A DNA stretch of 64,000 bases, from assembly GCF_003852535.1 (NCBI RefSeq), contig NZ_QAJP01000005.1, positions 18,354 through 82,353 on the forward strand. The letters run 5' to 3'. Origin of the DNA: Herminiimonas sp. KBW02 (GTDB lineage: Bacteria; Pseudomonadota; Gammaproteobacteria; Burkholderiales; Burkholderiaceae_D). The translations under genes were made by a program, and so were the position numbers. Each line of letters begins with the position of its first letter. The first letter of the stretch is position 1. Below the pieces are notes generated by a model, which saw only the letters and a program-made list of their open reading frames with translations, did not search any database and had not been told where the DNA came from. Below are positions 1 through 9,509 of the stretch, piece after piece.

Positions 1-509
1 TGCTGTGGGACGCAAAAGGTGGCTGGTTCTCCAAGGCAGTTGGCCTGGTGTGCGTGGTACTGGGTATGTTGCAACTGGTAGGTGTAGCGACCGGTGGACG
101 TGATGCACTGGCACCGCTTGAACATTTGCAGGGTGAGCGTCAGCAGAAGGTGACGTTTAAACGGGTGAAAACAGTGGCGGACCTGGATGCGGCATTGGCA
201 CAGTCCCAGGGCAAACATGTCATGCTGGATTTCTATGCGGACTGGTGTGTCTCTTGCATCGAGATGGAAAAACTGACTTTCACTGATCAACGTGTGCGTG
301 CCCACTTCGCTGATATGGTTCTGCTGCAGGTGGATGTGACGGCGAACGATGCGGAAGACAAAGCCATGTTGCGGCGCTTCAATTTGTTTGGGCCGCCGGG
401 CATTATTTTCTTTGATAAAGCGGGACAGGAAATTCAGGGCGGGCGCGTCATCGGTTTTCAGAATGCCGATAAGTTCACGCAATCACTGGACTTGATCAAG
501 CAATTCTAA
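1..509 (+). CDS. dsbD: Thiol:disulfide interchange protein DsbD, C-terminal part (5' truncated by window)
   Basis: The reading frame is open from base 3 to the stop at 507-509 and gives about 168 residues, so only the end of the protein is present. It starts in what looks like the last membrane helix and continues into a thioredoxin-fold domain with the active-site motif CVSC (codons at about 246-257) preceded by FYADW, as in the gamma domain of DsbD. In this family the domain takes electrons from the membrane domain and reduces periplasmic DsbC or apocytochrome partners. It is followed by the peroxiredoxin promoter and, further on, by cytochrome c maturation genes, which fits a periplasmic thiol-redox role. 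A CcdA-thioredoxin hybrid is the alternative; the missing 5' part would decide. Confidence 0.88.
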   Translation, partial: LWDAKGGWFSKAVGLVCVVLGMLQLVGVATGGRDALAPLEHLQGERQQKVTFKRVKTVADLDAALAQSQGKHVMLDFYADWCVSCIEMEKLTFTDQRVRAHFADMVLLQVDVTANDAEDKAMLRRFNLFGPPGIIFFDKAGQEIQGGRVIGFQNADKFTQSLDLIKQF

Positions 510-570
510 GTGCGGCCCGGCTTGCGCTATGATCATAGCTTCCCGTTATTTGTATAGTTGTTATTTGTCG

Positions 571-599
571 TTGGGAAAGTGGTCTGGCGAGGCTATAGT
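571..599 (+). promoter_or_regulatory. Candidate sigma-70 promoter of the peroxiredoxin gene
   Basis: TTGGGA at 571-576 and TATAGT at 594-599 are separated by 17 bases and lie 35 bases before the peroxiredoxin start codon. The -10 hexamer matches five of six consensus positions and the -35 four of six. No OxyR-like site is obvious to me. Confidence 0.5.
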
Positions 600-634
600 C
601 AGACATTGATGATTACGAAGCTAAGGAGAAAGCA

Positions 635-1273
635 ATGACTTTACGTTTAGGCGATACTGCCCCCGATTTCGAACAGGATTCGTCGATCGGCAAAATCAAA
701 TTCCACGAATGGGCAGGCGATTCCTGGGTTGTTTTATTTTCGCACCCGGCTGACTTTACGCCGGTCTGCACCACCGAGCTGGGCCTGACTGCCAAGCTGA
801 AACCAGAATTCGACAAGCGCAATGTGAAAGCGATTGCGCTGTCAGTGGATCCGGCCGACAAACACGTCGAGTGGATCAAGGATATTGAAGCTACACAAAA
901 AACCGTTGTTGGTTTCCCTATCGTTGCAGATGCCGACAAATCGGTTTCTACCTTGTACGACATGATCCATCCGAATCAATCGGCAACTGCTACCGTGCGT
1001 TCATTGTTTGTGATTGATCCGCAAAAGAAAATCCGTCTGACGATTACCTACCCTATGAGCACCGGCCGCAACTTCGATGAAGTCTTGCGCGTGATCGATG
1101 CACTGCAACTGACGGATGGTTACACTGTTGCGACACCAGGTAACTGGCGTGATGGTGACGACGTCATTATTCCGTTGACCGTACAGGATGAGGCCATCAT
1201 CAAGCAAAAGTATCCTAAGGGTTTCAAAGCAGAACGTCCTTATCTGCGTCTGACACCACAGCCAAATAAGTAA
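635..1273 (+). CDS. 1-Cys peroxiredoxin (AhpC/TSA family, Prx6-like)
   Basis: This is a 212-residue thiol peroxidase. The peroxidatic cysteine is Cys45 in the motif PVCTTE, preceded by the TxxC region DFTPVC, and the long C-terminal domain is that of the Prx6/1-Cys subfamily (about 210-225 residues) rather than AhpC. Family members reduce hydrogen peroxide and alkyl hydroperoxides in the cytoplasm. The start is fixed by AAGGAG at 622-627, spaced normally from ATG 635. It is monocistronic: a promoter lies upstream and a hairpin terminator directly downstream. The physiological reductant cannot be read from the sequence. Confidence 0.93.
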   Translation: MTLRLGDTAPDFEQDSSIGKIKFHEWAGDSWVVLFSHPADFTPVCTTELGLTAKLKPEFDKRNVKAIALSVDPADKHVEWIKDIEATQKTVVGFPIVADADKSVSTLYDMIHPNQSATATVRSLFVIDPQKKIRLTITYPMSTGRNFDEVLRVIDALQLTDGYTVATPGNWRDGDDVIIPLTVQDEAIIKQKYPKGFKAERPYLRLTPQPNK

Positions 1274-1290
1274 TCAAGTCACGTTAAATA

Positions 1291-1318
1291 AAAAAGCATC
1301 CATCCGGATGCTTTTTTT
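1291..1318 (+). terminator. Rho-independent terminator after the peroxiredoxin gene
   Basis: GCATCC (1296-1301) pairs with GGATGC (1306-1311) around a 4-base loop. A-runs before and T-runs after extend the stem and make it potentially bidirectional, serving hemB on the other strand as well. Confidence 0.85.
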
Positions 1319-1343
1319 ATGCGGCGGTTTCTTGCGGTGAGGC

Positions 1344-2384
<1,041 letters not shown>

Positions 2385-2429
2385 CTAAATTACTTAAAAA
2401 CGAAACGGAAAAAATAAATGAAACTTTTT

Positions 2430-2560
2430 TGCCGCATGCTCATCCTAGTAGCAGATGCTTTGCATCTCCCGCTTCTCCTCCCTGAGCGGGGCCAAGTCGC
2501 ACAAGCGCGATATGGCATTATTGCCCTGGAGATACTCCCCTTTCTCCAGGGCTTTTTTTT
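2430..2560 (+). ncRNA. Candidate structured small RNA with anti-Shine-Dalgarno loops
   Basis: A strong terminator on the plus strand (stem 2523-2532 with 2543-2552, then eight T) lies between hemB and engB, both on the minus strand, so neither gene uses it. Upstream are two more hairpins: 2453-2458 with 2462-2467, and CCCGCT (2468-2473) with AGCGGG (2485-2490). A weaker one joins GCCA 2491-2494 with TGGC near 2512. The second loop contains CTCCTCCC and the terminator loop CTCCCC; both are complementary to ribosome-binding sites. The 5' end is a guess because I see no convincing promoter. A small plus-strand ORF crossing the region resembles nothing and I do not favour it. Confidence 0.5.
2523..2560 (+). 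terminator. Rho-independent terminator of the candidate small RNA
   Basis: A 10-bp perfect stem (2523-2532 with 2543-2552), a 10-base loop rich in C, and eight T from 2553 to 2560. On the minus strand the hairpin is not followed by a T-run, so its direction is plus. Confidence 0.85.
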
Positions 2561-2577
2561 GTCTACAGCTGTTATCG

Positions 2578-3285
2578 TCAGACATCACCTGCGGTCGGGT
2601 CGTTCGATTCGTCCGCTACTTCCTCATTTAATCCCAGCAAATCGATAATTCTGTCGGTGGCTTCATCCAGGCCGCTGCGTTTGAGCGACGAGAACAATTG
2701 CGCCGTGAACGGGAACGGCTGTCCGTTTTCGTCGACATAGCTGCCCAATATAGTACGCGCGGTACGTAATGCATTGGCGGAGTCGTTGCGGTTGAGTTTG
2801 TCTGATTTTGTTAACAGGCAGTGGATGGGTTTGCCGGTAGGGGCAAACCATTCCAGCATCTGGATATCGAGTTCGGTGAACGGGCGGCGCGAATCGACGA
2901 TGAGGATCAGCGCGGCCAACTGCTCACGACGCTGTACATAATCACCGAGCAGTTCCTGCCAGTGCAATTTGGCCGAGCCGGATACTTCGGCGTAGCCGTA
3001 GCCGGGCAGGTCGACCAGCAGGGCGCGGATCTCATCGACCCTGGTTTCATCCTTGCGGTGCTGCCCGACGTGGGCGCCGCCGATGGAAAAATAATTGATA
3101 TGCTGTGTGCGGCCGGGAGTCTTGGACGCAAATGCCAGTTTTTTCTGGTTGCAAAGTACATTGATCGCGGTTGATTTACCCGCGTTGGAGCGGCCGGCAA
3201 ATGCAATCTCGGGGACTTGCGTTTTTGGCAAGTCACGGAGATGATTGACCGTGGTGAAGAAGCGGGCTTGCCAAAGTAGGGACAT
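2578..3285 (-). CDS. engB: Ribosome biogenesis GTP-binding protein EngB (YsxC/YihA)
   Basis: This is a 235-residue TRAFAC-class GTPase that assists assembly of the large ribosomal subunit. The G1 motif GRSNAGKST lies near residue 31, G3 is DLPGYGYA, and G4 is TKSDKL; this combination and the short N-terminal tail are specific for EngB. The family is about 200-215 residues long, and the extra length is a C-terminal acidic tail. The start ATG at 3285 gives the usual N-terminus just before the GTPase core. The divergent neighbour is the cytochrome c4 gene. Confidence 0.95.
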   Translation of the reverse strand: MSLLWQARFFTTVNHLRDLPKTQVPEIAFAGRSNAGKSTAINVLCNQKKLAFASKTPGRTQHINYFSIGGAHVGQHRKDETRVDEIRALLVDLPGYGYAEVSGSAKLHWQELLGDYVQRREQLAALILIVDSRRPFTELDIQMLEWFAPTGKPIHCLLTKSDKLNRNDSANALRTARTILGSYVDENGQPFPFTAQLFSSLKRSGLDEATDRIIDLLGLNEEVADESNDPTAGDV

Positions 3286-3446
3286 AGGATGGGAGAAAAT
3301 GCTTAATGGGTGGCAAAAATGCCGGAAAGCTATTGTACAATGAGTGGTTGCGCATTGTTGCGGCGCAGAAGCGAACTAGCATCTTAAGTGGCAGTATAAA
3401 GTCGCCAATCGGGCAGAATTTATTAATAAGTCTCCAGGGTGTTTGA

Positions 3447-4106
3447 ATGAATCGTATTTGTATACCAATCGTAAAATCCTTGTTCGTTGCGCTACTGGCA
3501 ATCGCCTCTACCGCTAATGCTTCTGAAGATAAGAAAGTTGTCAAAGCCGATCCAGCCAAAGGGGAGGCTCTCTATAACACCGGCGACGCAACCCGTAATG
3601 TCACTGCCTGTATCGCCTGCCACGGCGCTGCCGGCAATTCCAGCATTGCCGAAAACCCGAAACTGACGGGTCAGCACGGCGCCTATATCCACAAACAATT
3701 AGTCGATTTCAAAGGCACGGCGCGTAATAACGCGATCATGGCGCCTATCGCTAAAGGCATGACGGAAGAAGACATCCAGAATGTCATCGCCTATCTGGCC
3801 AAGCAAAAGCCAACCCCGGGTGCGGCGAAAAATAAAGATACGGTTGAACTGGGCAAGAAAATCTACCGTGGCGGCATCGCCGAGAAGAATGTTCCGGCAT
3901 GTGCAGCCTGCCATAGCGCCAACGGCGCCGGTTTGCCGGCACAGTACCCGCGCCTGGCTGGTCAGCATCAGACTTATACCGAAGCACAGCTGATCGCTTT
4001 CCGTAAAGGTACGCGTAAAAATAGCGAACTGATGACGACCGTTGCCAAGCGGATGTCGGACGAAGAAATTCAGGCTGTATCGGACTATGTGGCTGGCCTG
4101 AAATAA
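3447..4106 (+). CDS. Di-haem cytochrome c4
   Basis: A 219-residue secreted protein with a signal peptide of about 25 residues ending in ANA. It has two haem-binding CxxCH motifs, CIACH at 55-59 and CAACH at 152-156. The two halves are homologous, each with NxxxM-type Met ligands downstream, which is the layout of cytochrome c4. These proteins carry electrons in the periplasm, usually to a cbb3 or aa3 oxidase. A TACAAT -10 element lies at 3336-3341, without a clear -35. The gene stands directly before the system II cytochrome c maturation genes that would mature it. Confidence 0.93.
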   Translation: MNRICIPIVKSLFVALLAIASTANASEDKKVVKADPAKGEALYNTGDATRNVTACIACHGAAGNSSIAENPKLTGQHGAYIHKQLVDFKGTARNNAIMAPIAKGMTEEDIQNVIAYLAKQKPTPGAAKNKDTVELGKKIYRGGIAEKNVPACAACHSANGAGLPAQYPRLAGQHQTYTEAQLIAFRKGTRKNSELMTTVAKRMSDEEIQAVSDYVAGLK

Positions 4107-4131
4107 TAAAATAACTACCAAGAAAAATAAT

Positions 4132-4161
4132 AAAAAGGGGTGGCTCAGGCTACCCCTTTTT
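4132..4161 (+). terminator. Rho-independent terminator after cytochrome c4
   Basis: Ten bases at 4132-4141 (five A, four G, T) pair perfectly with 4152-4161 around a 10-base loop, ending in a T-run. It separates the cytochrome from resB. Confidence 0.8.
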
Positions 4162-4253
4162 GCTTTATACGGAGACGTCGTGCCAAACAGCCAACTACTC
4201 GCGGCTGCGTTTGTGGCCGGCGGCAGTCCTGGTAGCAGATTGAGGAAGAAGGA

Positions 4254-6377
4254 ATGACGAGCGAAACAGAAACAAGTACGGGGGGCTGGGAGTTACAGAC
4301 CAGCCGCCGTTGGTTGGCAGATGGTGTTGAACTGTTGTCTTCTATGCGTTTTGCAATCAGTTTGCTGACCCTGATTTCGATTGCGTCGATTATCGGTACC
4401 GTCCTCAAGCAAAACGAACCGATGACCAACTACGTCAATCAGTTCGGTCCTTTCTGGTTTGAAGTCTTCAGCAAGCTCAATCTGTACGCCGTGTATTCCA
4501 CCTGGTGGTTCCTGGTGATCATGGGTTTTCTCGTCGTATCGACTTCCTTGTGCCTGCTGCGCAATGCACCCAAGATGCTGAAGGATATGCGCAGCTGGCG
4601 CGAAAATGTGCGTGAACAGTCACTGCGCAACTTCCATCACAAAGCGGAATGGCGGGTTGATATTTCACGCGCAGCTCTCACTGCACAAACGCTGGCGCGG
4701 GTCACGGCGAATGGCTATAAAACCAAAGTCGTGGAAAAAGAAAATGCCACGCTGATTGCGGCCAAGCAGGGCGCAGGCAATAAATGGGGCTATATTTTCG
4801 CGCATGCATCCATCGTGATTATCTGTCTTGGTGGCTTGCTTGATTCCGATCTGCCGATACGCATACAAAAGCTGTTATTCGATAAAACGCCATTCGTCGG
4901 CAACGGCATCATTGCGCAAATTCCTGAGCAACATCGTTTGGGGCTGGGCAATCCGACTTTCCGCGGCAATACCTTGATCCCTGAAGGAAGCAGCAGCAGT
5001 ACCGCGATTATTTCGCAGCAGGATGGTGTGCTGATCCAGGATTTGCCGTTCACTATCCAGCTCAAGCGTTTCATCATTGATTATTACTCGACCGGCATGC
5101 CTAAATTGTTTGCCAGTGAAGTGGTCGTGACGGACCATGAAAACGGCAAAGTTTTCCCGGCAACGATCAAGGTGAATGAACCTTTGATTTATCGTGGTGT
5201 GGCGGTGTATCAGTCTTCGTTTGAAGATGGTGGCAGTAAATTGAAAGTCACCGGCTATCCGATGCAGGGTGTGGCACATGCGGCCTTCTCGTTGCAGGGC
5301 GAAGTAGGTGGCAGCACGCCGCTGGCAGCGTCCGGCAAGAATGCCGATTACACAGTTGAGTGGTCAGGCTTCCGCGCTTTCAACGTCGAGAATATGGCGA
5401 AGAACGGTCAGGATGTGCGGGCCGTGAATCCGAACCAGGGTTTGTCATCCAGCTTTGACAAGCATCTCGGTTCTGCGGCCAAGAGTGCCAATAATAAAGA
5501 CCTGAAAAACGTCGGTCCAAGCGTGCAATATAAATTGCGTGACCGCAATGGTCAGGCACGTGAGTATCACAACTATATGCAGCCAGTGCTGGTCGATGGT
5601 GCGTATGTCTTCCTGGCAGGCATGCGTGAATCGCCGGCAGATCCGTTCCGCTTTCTGCGCATACCTGCCGATGAAAACGATACGGTAGATGAATGGATGC
5701 GTTTGCGCGCCGCCATCCTCAATCCGCAACTACGTGAACTTGCCGCACAGCGCTATGCACAACGCGCATTGCCGGATGCACGCGACGGCGTCAGCGCCTT
5801 GCGCGCGCAATTGCAGGCTTCAGCGTTGAAGGGTTTGACCATCTTTGCGGGTGACGGACAGGATGCGGGTTATATTGCCGTGTCGAAGTTTCTGGAGCGT
5901 ATCCCGGCACAGGATCAGGAAAAGGCCGCCGATATTTTCATGAAGATTATGAACGGCAGCATGTGGGACTTGTGGCAGATTGCGCGCGAGAAAGAAGGCT
6001 TGAAACCGGTAGCGCTGGATGAAAAGCATGGGCGCTTCCTGCAACTGGCGACGAATGCGATTTCCGATTCTTTCTTTTATGGCGCCCCGGTTTATCTGCA
6101 ACTGCAAGGTTTTGACGAGGTCAAGGCTTCGGTCCTGCAAGTGACACGTTCACCGGGGAAAAACATCGTCTATTTCGGTTGCCTGTTGCTGGTGCTGGGC
6201 GTGTTCTCGATGTTTTATATACGTGAACGCCGGGTATGGATCTGGATCAAATCGGAAGATGACGGCGGTGCGCATGCAATCATGGCGATGAGTTCACAGC
6301 GCAAGACACTGGATTTCGAAAAAGAATTTGAAGGTTTTAAACAGCAACTATTGCAAGCAGCACCGGCACAGAAATAA
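4254..6377 (+). CDS. resB: Cytochrome c biogenesis protein ResB (Ccs1)
   Basis: A 707-residue integral membrane protein of the system II cytochrome c synthase. Hydrophobic segments occur near residues 30-50, 80-105 and 180-200, followed by a large periplasmic domain and a last helix near residues 630-650. That is the ResB/Ccs1 topology of three N-terminal helices, a soluble domain and a C-terminal helix. With CcsB it forms the CcsBA complex that carries haem to the periplasm and attaches it to CxxCH apocytochromes. The start has GAAGAAGGA just upstream. ccsB follows in the same direction after 134 bases. Confidence 0.93.
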   Translation: MTSETETSTGGWELQTSRRWLADGVELLSSMRFAISLLTLISIASIIGTVLKQNEPMTNYVNQFGPFWFEVFSKLNLYAVYSTWWFLVIMGFLVVSTSLCLLRNAPKMLKDMRSWRENVREQSLRNFHHKAEWRVDISRAALTAQTLARVTANGYKTKVVEKENATLIAAKQGAGNKWGYIFAHASIVIICLGGLLDSDLPIRIQKLLFDKTPFVGNGIIAQIPEQHRLGLGNPTFRGNTLIPEGSSSSTAIISQQDGVLIQDLPFTIQLKRFIIDYYSTGMPKLFASEVVVTDHENGKVFPATIKVNEPLIYRGVAVYQSSFEDGGSKLKVTGYPMQGVAHAAFSLQGEVGGSTPLAASGKNADYTVEWSGFRAFNVENMAKNGQDVRAVNPNQGLSSSFDKHLGSAAKSANNKDLKNVGPSVQYKLRDRNGQAREYHNYMQPVLVDGAYVFLAGMRESPADPFRFLRIPADENDTVDEWMRLRAAILNPQLRELAAQRYAQRALPDARDGVSALRAQLQASALKGLTIFAGDGQDAGYIAVSKFLERIPAQDQEKAADIFMKIMNGSMWDLWQIAREKEGLKPVALDEKHGRFLQLATNAISDSFFYGAPVYLQLQGFDEVKASVLQVTRSPGKNIVYFGCLLLVLGVFSMFYIRERRVWIWIKSEDDGGAHAIMAMSSQRKTLDFEKEFEGFKQQLLQAAPAQK

Positions 6378-6511
6378 GCCGCTCAACTATACTAAGTTGT
6401 GTTGGTCGTTCCGCTTTTATAAAAGATGCACATAAAGAATTTACACCGCGCTGATCCGATCTGCCTCTGACGAGGCTCGGGTGATCGGTAGTAATCATTA
6501 CGGAGATAGCA

Positions 6512-7663
6512 ATGGATGCAGTACAAGAGCAGATTTATACGCAGCCGCCCGGATTTTTCAAGCGGCTGACAGTGCTGGACTGGCTGTATGGTGCAGCCTT
6601 GCTGGCAGGGTCCTTGTTTGCGCTGAATCGCTTCGGCCATCATATGGATATCTATGAGGAAGTCATCCTTGTATTGGCGGCACCGACGTTTGCATGGTTG
6701 GGCTGGCACTGGAAATCGGTGCGCTGGCTGATGGCCCTGCTGGCGGTTTTGTCGCTGTCTGCGATTTCCATGTACGGCGGCACACTGGCAGCGGCTGATC
6801 AACGCTTTTTCCTGAAGTATTTATTGTCCAGCCAGTCCGCAATCTTGTGGATGAGCACGCTGTTCCTGTTGTCCACCGTGTTTTACTGGGGCGGGCTGAT
6901 TGCGCGCTCGGCGACGGGGGCTTCGCTTGGCAGCAAATTGTGCTGGGCCGCGGTAGTGATGGGTTTTACTGGCATGCTGGCGCGCTGGTATGAGTCTTAT
7001 CTGATCGGTGCGGATGTCGGGCATATCCCGGTTTCCAATCTGTATGAAGTATTCATCCTGTTTTGCATGATTACCGCCTTGTTCTATTTGTACTACGAGC
7101 AGGTCTATGCAACACGTCAGCTCGGGCCGTTTGTCTTGCTGGTGATTTCGGCTGCAGTCGGCTTCCTGCTCTGGTACACGGTGTCACGCGATGCGGCAGA
7201 GATCCAGCCGCTGGTGCCGGCTTTGCAAAGCTGGTGGATGAAGATACACGTACCGGCCAATTTCATCGGCTACGGTACTTTTGCGCTGGCCGCGATGGTG
7301 GCGATTGCTTATCTGTTGAAATCGCATGGCATGCTGGTTGATCGCCTGCCTGCGCTGGAGGTGCTGGACGACGTGATGTACAAGGCGATTGCGGTTGGCT
7401 TCGCCTTCTTTACCATCGCTACCATACTCGGTGCCTTGTGGGCCGCGGAAGCCTGGGGTGGTTACTGGTCCTGGGATCCGAAAGAAACCTGGGCGCTGAT
7501 AGTCTGGCTAAATTACGCTTCGTGGCTGCACATGCGCCTGATGAAGGGTTTGCGCGGCAGGGTGGCGGCATGGTGGGCAGTGATCGGCTTGCTGGTCACT
7601 ACCTTCGCATTCCTGGGCGTGAATATGTTCCTGTCGGGTTTGCATTCATACGGTGAACTGTAA
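6512..7663 (+). CDS. ccsB: Cytochrome c biogenesis protein CcsB (ResC/CcsA family)
   Basis: A 383-residue polytopic membrane protein of the haem-handling family. The tryptophan-rich WWD motif is plain in WGGYWSWDPKETW near residue 310, and histidines that could bind haem flank it. It works with ResB as the system II cytochrome c synthase; the combination of resB and ccsB shows that this organism does not rely on CcmABCDEFGH here. GGAG lies about 8 bases before the ATG. A hairpin downstream probably ends the transcript. Confidence 0.94.
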   Translation: MDAVQEQIYTQPPGFFKRLTVLDWLYGAALLAGSLFALNRFGHHMDIYEEVILVLAAPTFAWLGWHWKSVRWLMALLAVLSLSAISMYGGTLAAADQRFFLKYLLSSQSAILWMSTLFLLSTVFYWGGLIARSATGASLGSKLCWAAVVMGFTGMLARWYESYLIGADVGHIPVSNLYEVFILFCMITALFYLYYEQVYATRQLGPFVLLVISAAVGFLLWYTVSRDAAEIQPLVPALQSWWMKIHVPANFIGYGTFALAAMVAIAYLLKSHGMLVDRLPALEVLDDVMYKAIAVGFAFFTIATILGALWAAEAWGGYWSWDPKETWALIVWLNYASWLHMRLMKGLRGRVAAWWAVIGLLVTTFAFLGVNMFLSGLHSYGEL

Positions 7664-7703
7664 TATCCGGTATTAAAAAAAGACACACTTTTACAGTGGG
7701 ATT

Positions 7704-7741
7704 GAAAGGGGAAGCTGAATTTACAGTTTCCCCTTTCTGTT
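7704..7741 (+). terminator. Terminator-like hairpin after ccsB
   Basis: A 10-bp perfect stem joins 7704-7713 and 7728-7737 around a 14-base loop, followed by a short T-rich stretch. It separates ccsB from msrP. Confidence 0.6.
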
Positions 7742-7807
7742 TTGAAACTCCTTGCAGGCTGACGAGTCTGAATATGCTCAGGAGTCCTATCCTTATACGG
7801 AGCCGCC

Positions 7808-8785
7808 ATGTTAATCAAACGCAATTCAAATGGGATCGAGCTTCCATTTGCATCAGAAATTACGCCGCGCCATGTTTTTGAGTCGCGGCGTGACTTTATC
7901 CGCAAGCTGGCGGCAGGCTCGATTGCCGGTGGTGCTTTGCTGGAGATGGCCGCGCGCGAAGCTTTTGCCGCAACATCCGCACAAAAACTGGCGGCACAGC
8001 CAAATCCGGCTTATGTGGTGCTCGATAAGCAAACCTCTTATAAAGACGCCACGACCTACAATAATTTCTACGAGTTCGGCACCGCCAAAGAAAGCCCGGC
8101 GCGCTATGCATCCGCTATGAAGACGCGCCCTTGGACGGTGTCCATAGAGGGCGAAATCAAGAAGCCGATGACGCTGGATATCGACAGCCTGCTGAAACTG
8201 GCGCCACTGGAAGAGCGTGTTTATCGCTTGCGTTGCGTAGAAGGCTGGTCGATGGTGATTCCGTGGATAGGCTATTCCTTGTCTGAATTGATTAAGAAAG
8301 TGGAGCCCAATTCCAACGCCAAGTACGTCGAGTTCGTGACTCTCGCTGATAAGGAAGCGATGCATGGTTTGAATCGTGCGGTGCTGGACTGGCCGTATGT
8401 GGAAGGCTTGCGCATAGATGAGGCGAATCATCCGCTGACGCTGCTGACGCTGGGTATGTATGGCGAAGTACTGCCGAATCAGAATGGTGCGCCGGTGCGC
8501 ATCGTGACGCCGTGGAAGTATGGCTTTAAGTCGGCCAAGTCCATCGTGAAGATACGTTTCGTCAAAGATCAGCCACGCACCGCATGGAATCTGGCTGCGC
8601 CCCGAGAGTACGGTTTCTATTCGAATGTAAATCCGCAAGTCGATCATCCGCGCTGGTCGCAAGCCAGTGAGCGCAGGATAGGCGAGGATGGCTTGTTTAC
8701 GAAGAAACGCCCGACCCTGATGTTCAATGGTTATAGCCAGGTGGCGTCTTTGTACACCGGTATGGATTTGAAGAAATTTTTCTGA
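7808..8785 (+). CDS. msrP: Protein-methionine-sulfoxide reductase catalytic subunit MsrP (YedY)
   Basis: A 325-residue molybdopterin oxidoreductase. A Tat signal is visible as [10 protein letters not shown] at residues 25-34, with a hydrophobic stretch and a likely cut after EAFA (residue 54). Cys143 in [10 protein letters not shown] corresponds to the molybdenum ligand. The family repairs oxidised methionines in periplasmic proteins, taking electrons from the quinone pool through the haem membrane subunit MsrQ, encoded immediately downstream. GGAG lies just before the start codon. No two-component regulator of the yedVW type is adjacent. Confidence 0.95.
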   Translation: MLIKRNSNGIELPFASEITPRHVFESRRDFIRKLAAGSIAGGALLEMAAREAFAATSAQKLAAQPNPAYVVLDKQTSYKDATTYNNFYEFGTAKESPARYASAMKTRPWTVSIEGEIKKPMTLDIDSLLKLAPLEERVYRLRCVEGWSMVIPWIGYSLSELIKKVEPNSNAKYVEFVTLADKEAMHGLNRAVLDWPYVEGLRIDEANHPLTLLTLGMYGEVLPNQNGAPVRIVTPWKYGFKSAKSIVKIRFVKDQPRTAWNLAAPREYGFYSNVNPQVDHPRWSQASERRIGEDGLFTKKRPTLMFNGYSQVASLYTGMDLKKFF

Positions 8786-8828
8786 GTTACTTCTGTAACC
8801 TTTGGGCGCGGCTGACGAATTAAGTATC

Positions 8829-9470
8829 ATGAATATAAATCCTTCTCCGCGCCAACTCACGCTATTGAAATGCGTGGTATTCCTGCTGGCTTTGCTGCCT
8901 TTCATTCGTCTCGCGGTGTTCACGGCAACGGATCAGCTGGGTGCCAATCCTATCGAATTCATTACGCGCAACACCGGTGACTGGACCCTATACTTCCTGT
9001 GCCTGACGCTGGCGGTGACACCGTTGCGTCGCTTCAGCAAATGGAACTGGTTGCTCAAGCTACGTCGTATGCTGGGTTTGTTTGCATTCTTTTATGCCAG
9101 CCTGCATTTCATGACCTTCTTCTGGTTCGATCATTTCTTTGATGTCAGCGAGATGTGGGCCGACGTGCTCAAGCGCCCGTTTATTACCGTGGGCTTCACC
9201 GCTTTTGTCTTGCTGATTCCGCTGGCAGTGACGAGTACGAATGGCATGGTCAAACGGCTGGGCGGCAAGCGCTGGCAATGGCTGCATCGCCTGATCTATG
9301 CGATTGCATTGCTGGGGATATTGCATTACTGGTGGATGAAGGCGGGCAAGCACGATTTTGAACAACCGATTATCTTCGGTTCTATCGTCGCTGTGCTGTT
9401 GTTGCTGCGGGTCGTTTGGTGGTGGCAAAAACGGGCGCAGGCGCCGGTCGTGGCGGGGCGCGCGACTTAA
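8829..9470 (+). CDS. msrQ: Haem-binding membrane subunit MsrQ (YedZ)
   Basis: A 213-residue integral membrane protein of the ferric-reductase-like family with about six helices, including histidines in SLHFMTFFW and WLHRLIYAI that are typical haem ligands. It passes electrons from quinol or flavin to periplasmic MsrP. I chose ATG 8829 rather than an in-frame TTG at 8802: from the ATG the N-terminus has the normal length. It begins 43 bases after the msrP stop, so the two are co-transcribed. Confidence 0.93.
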   Translation: MNINPSPRQLTLLKCVVFLLALLPFIRLAVFTATDQLGANPIEFITRNTGDWTLYFLCLTLAVTPLRRFSKWNWLLKLRRMLGLFAFFYASLHFMTFFWFDHFFDVSEMWADVLKRPFITVGFTAFVLLIPLAVTSTNGMVKRLGGKRWQWLHRLIYAIALLGILHYWWMKAGKHDFEQPIIFGSIVAVLLLLRVVWWWQKRAQAPVVAGRAT

Positions 9471-9472
9471 AA

Positions 9473-9497
9473 AAACGGGATGCTTTGCATCCCGTTT
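9473..9497. terminator. Bidirectional terminator between msrQ and lysA
   Basis: An 11-bp perfect stem (9473-9483 with 9487-9497) around TTT sits between two convergent genes, with A-runs on one side and T-rich sequence on the other. Confidence 0.8.
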
Positions 9498-9509
9498 GTC
9501 TTCAAGCTA

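Noticed and set aside
2418..2648. Small plus-strand ORF between hemB and engB
   Set aside because: It runs through the hairpins and terminator of the candidate small RNA and into engB, which argues against a protein.
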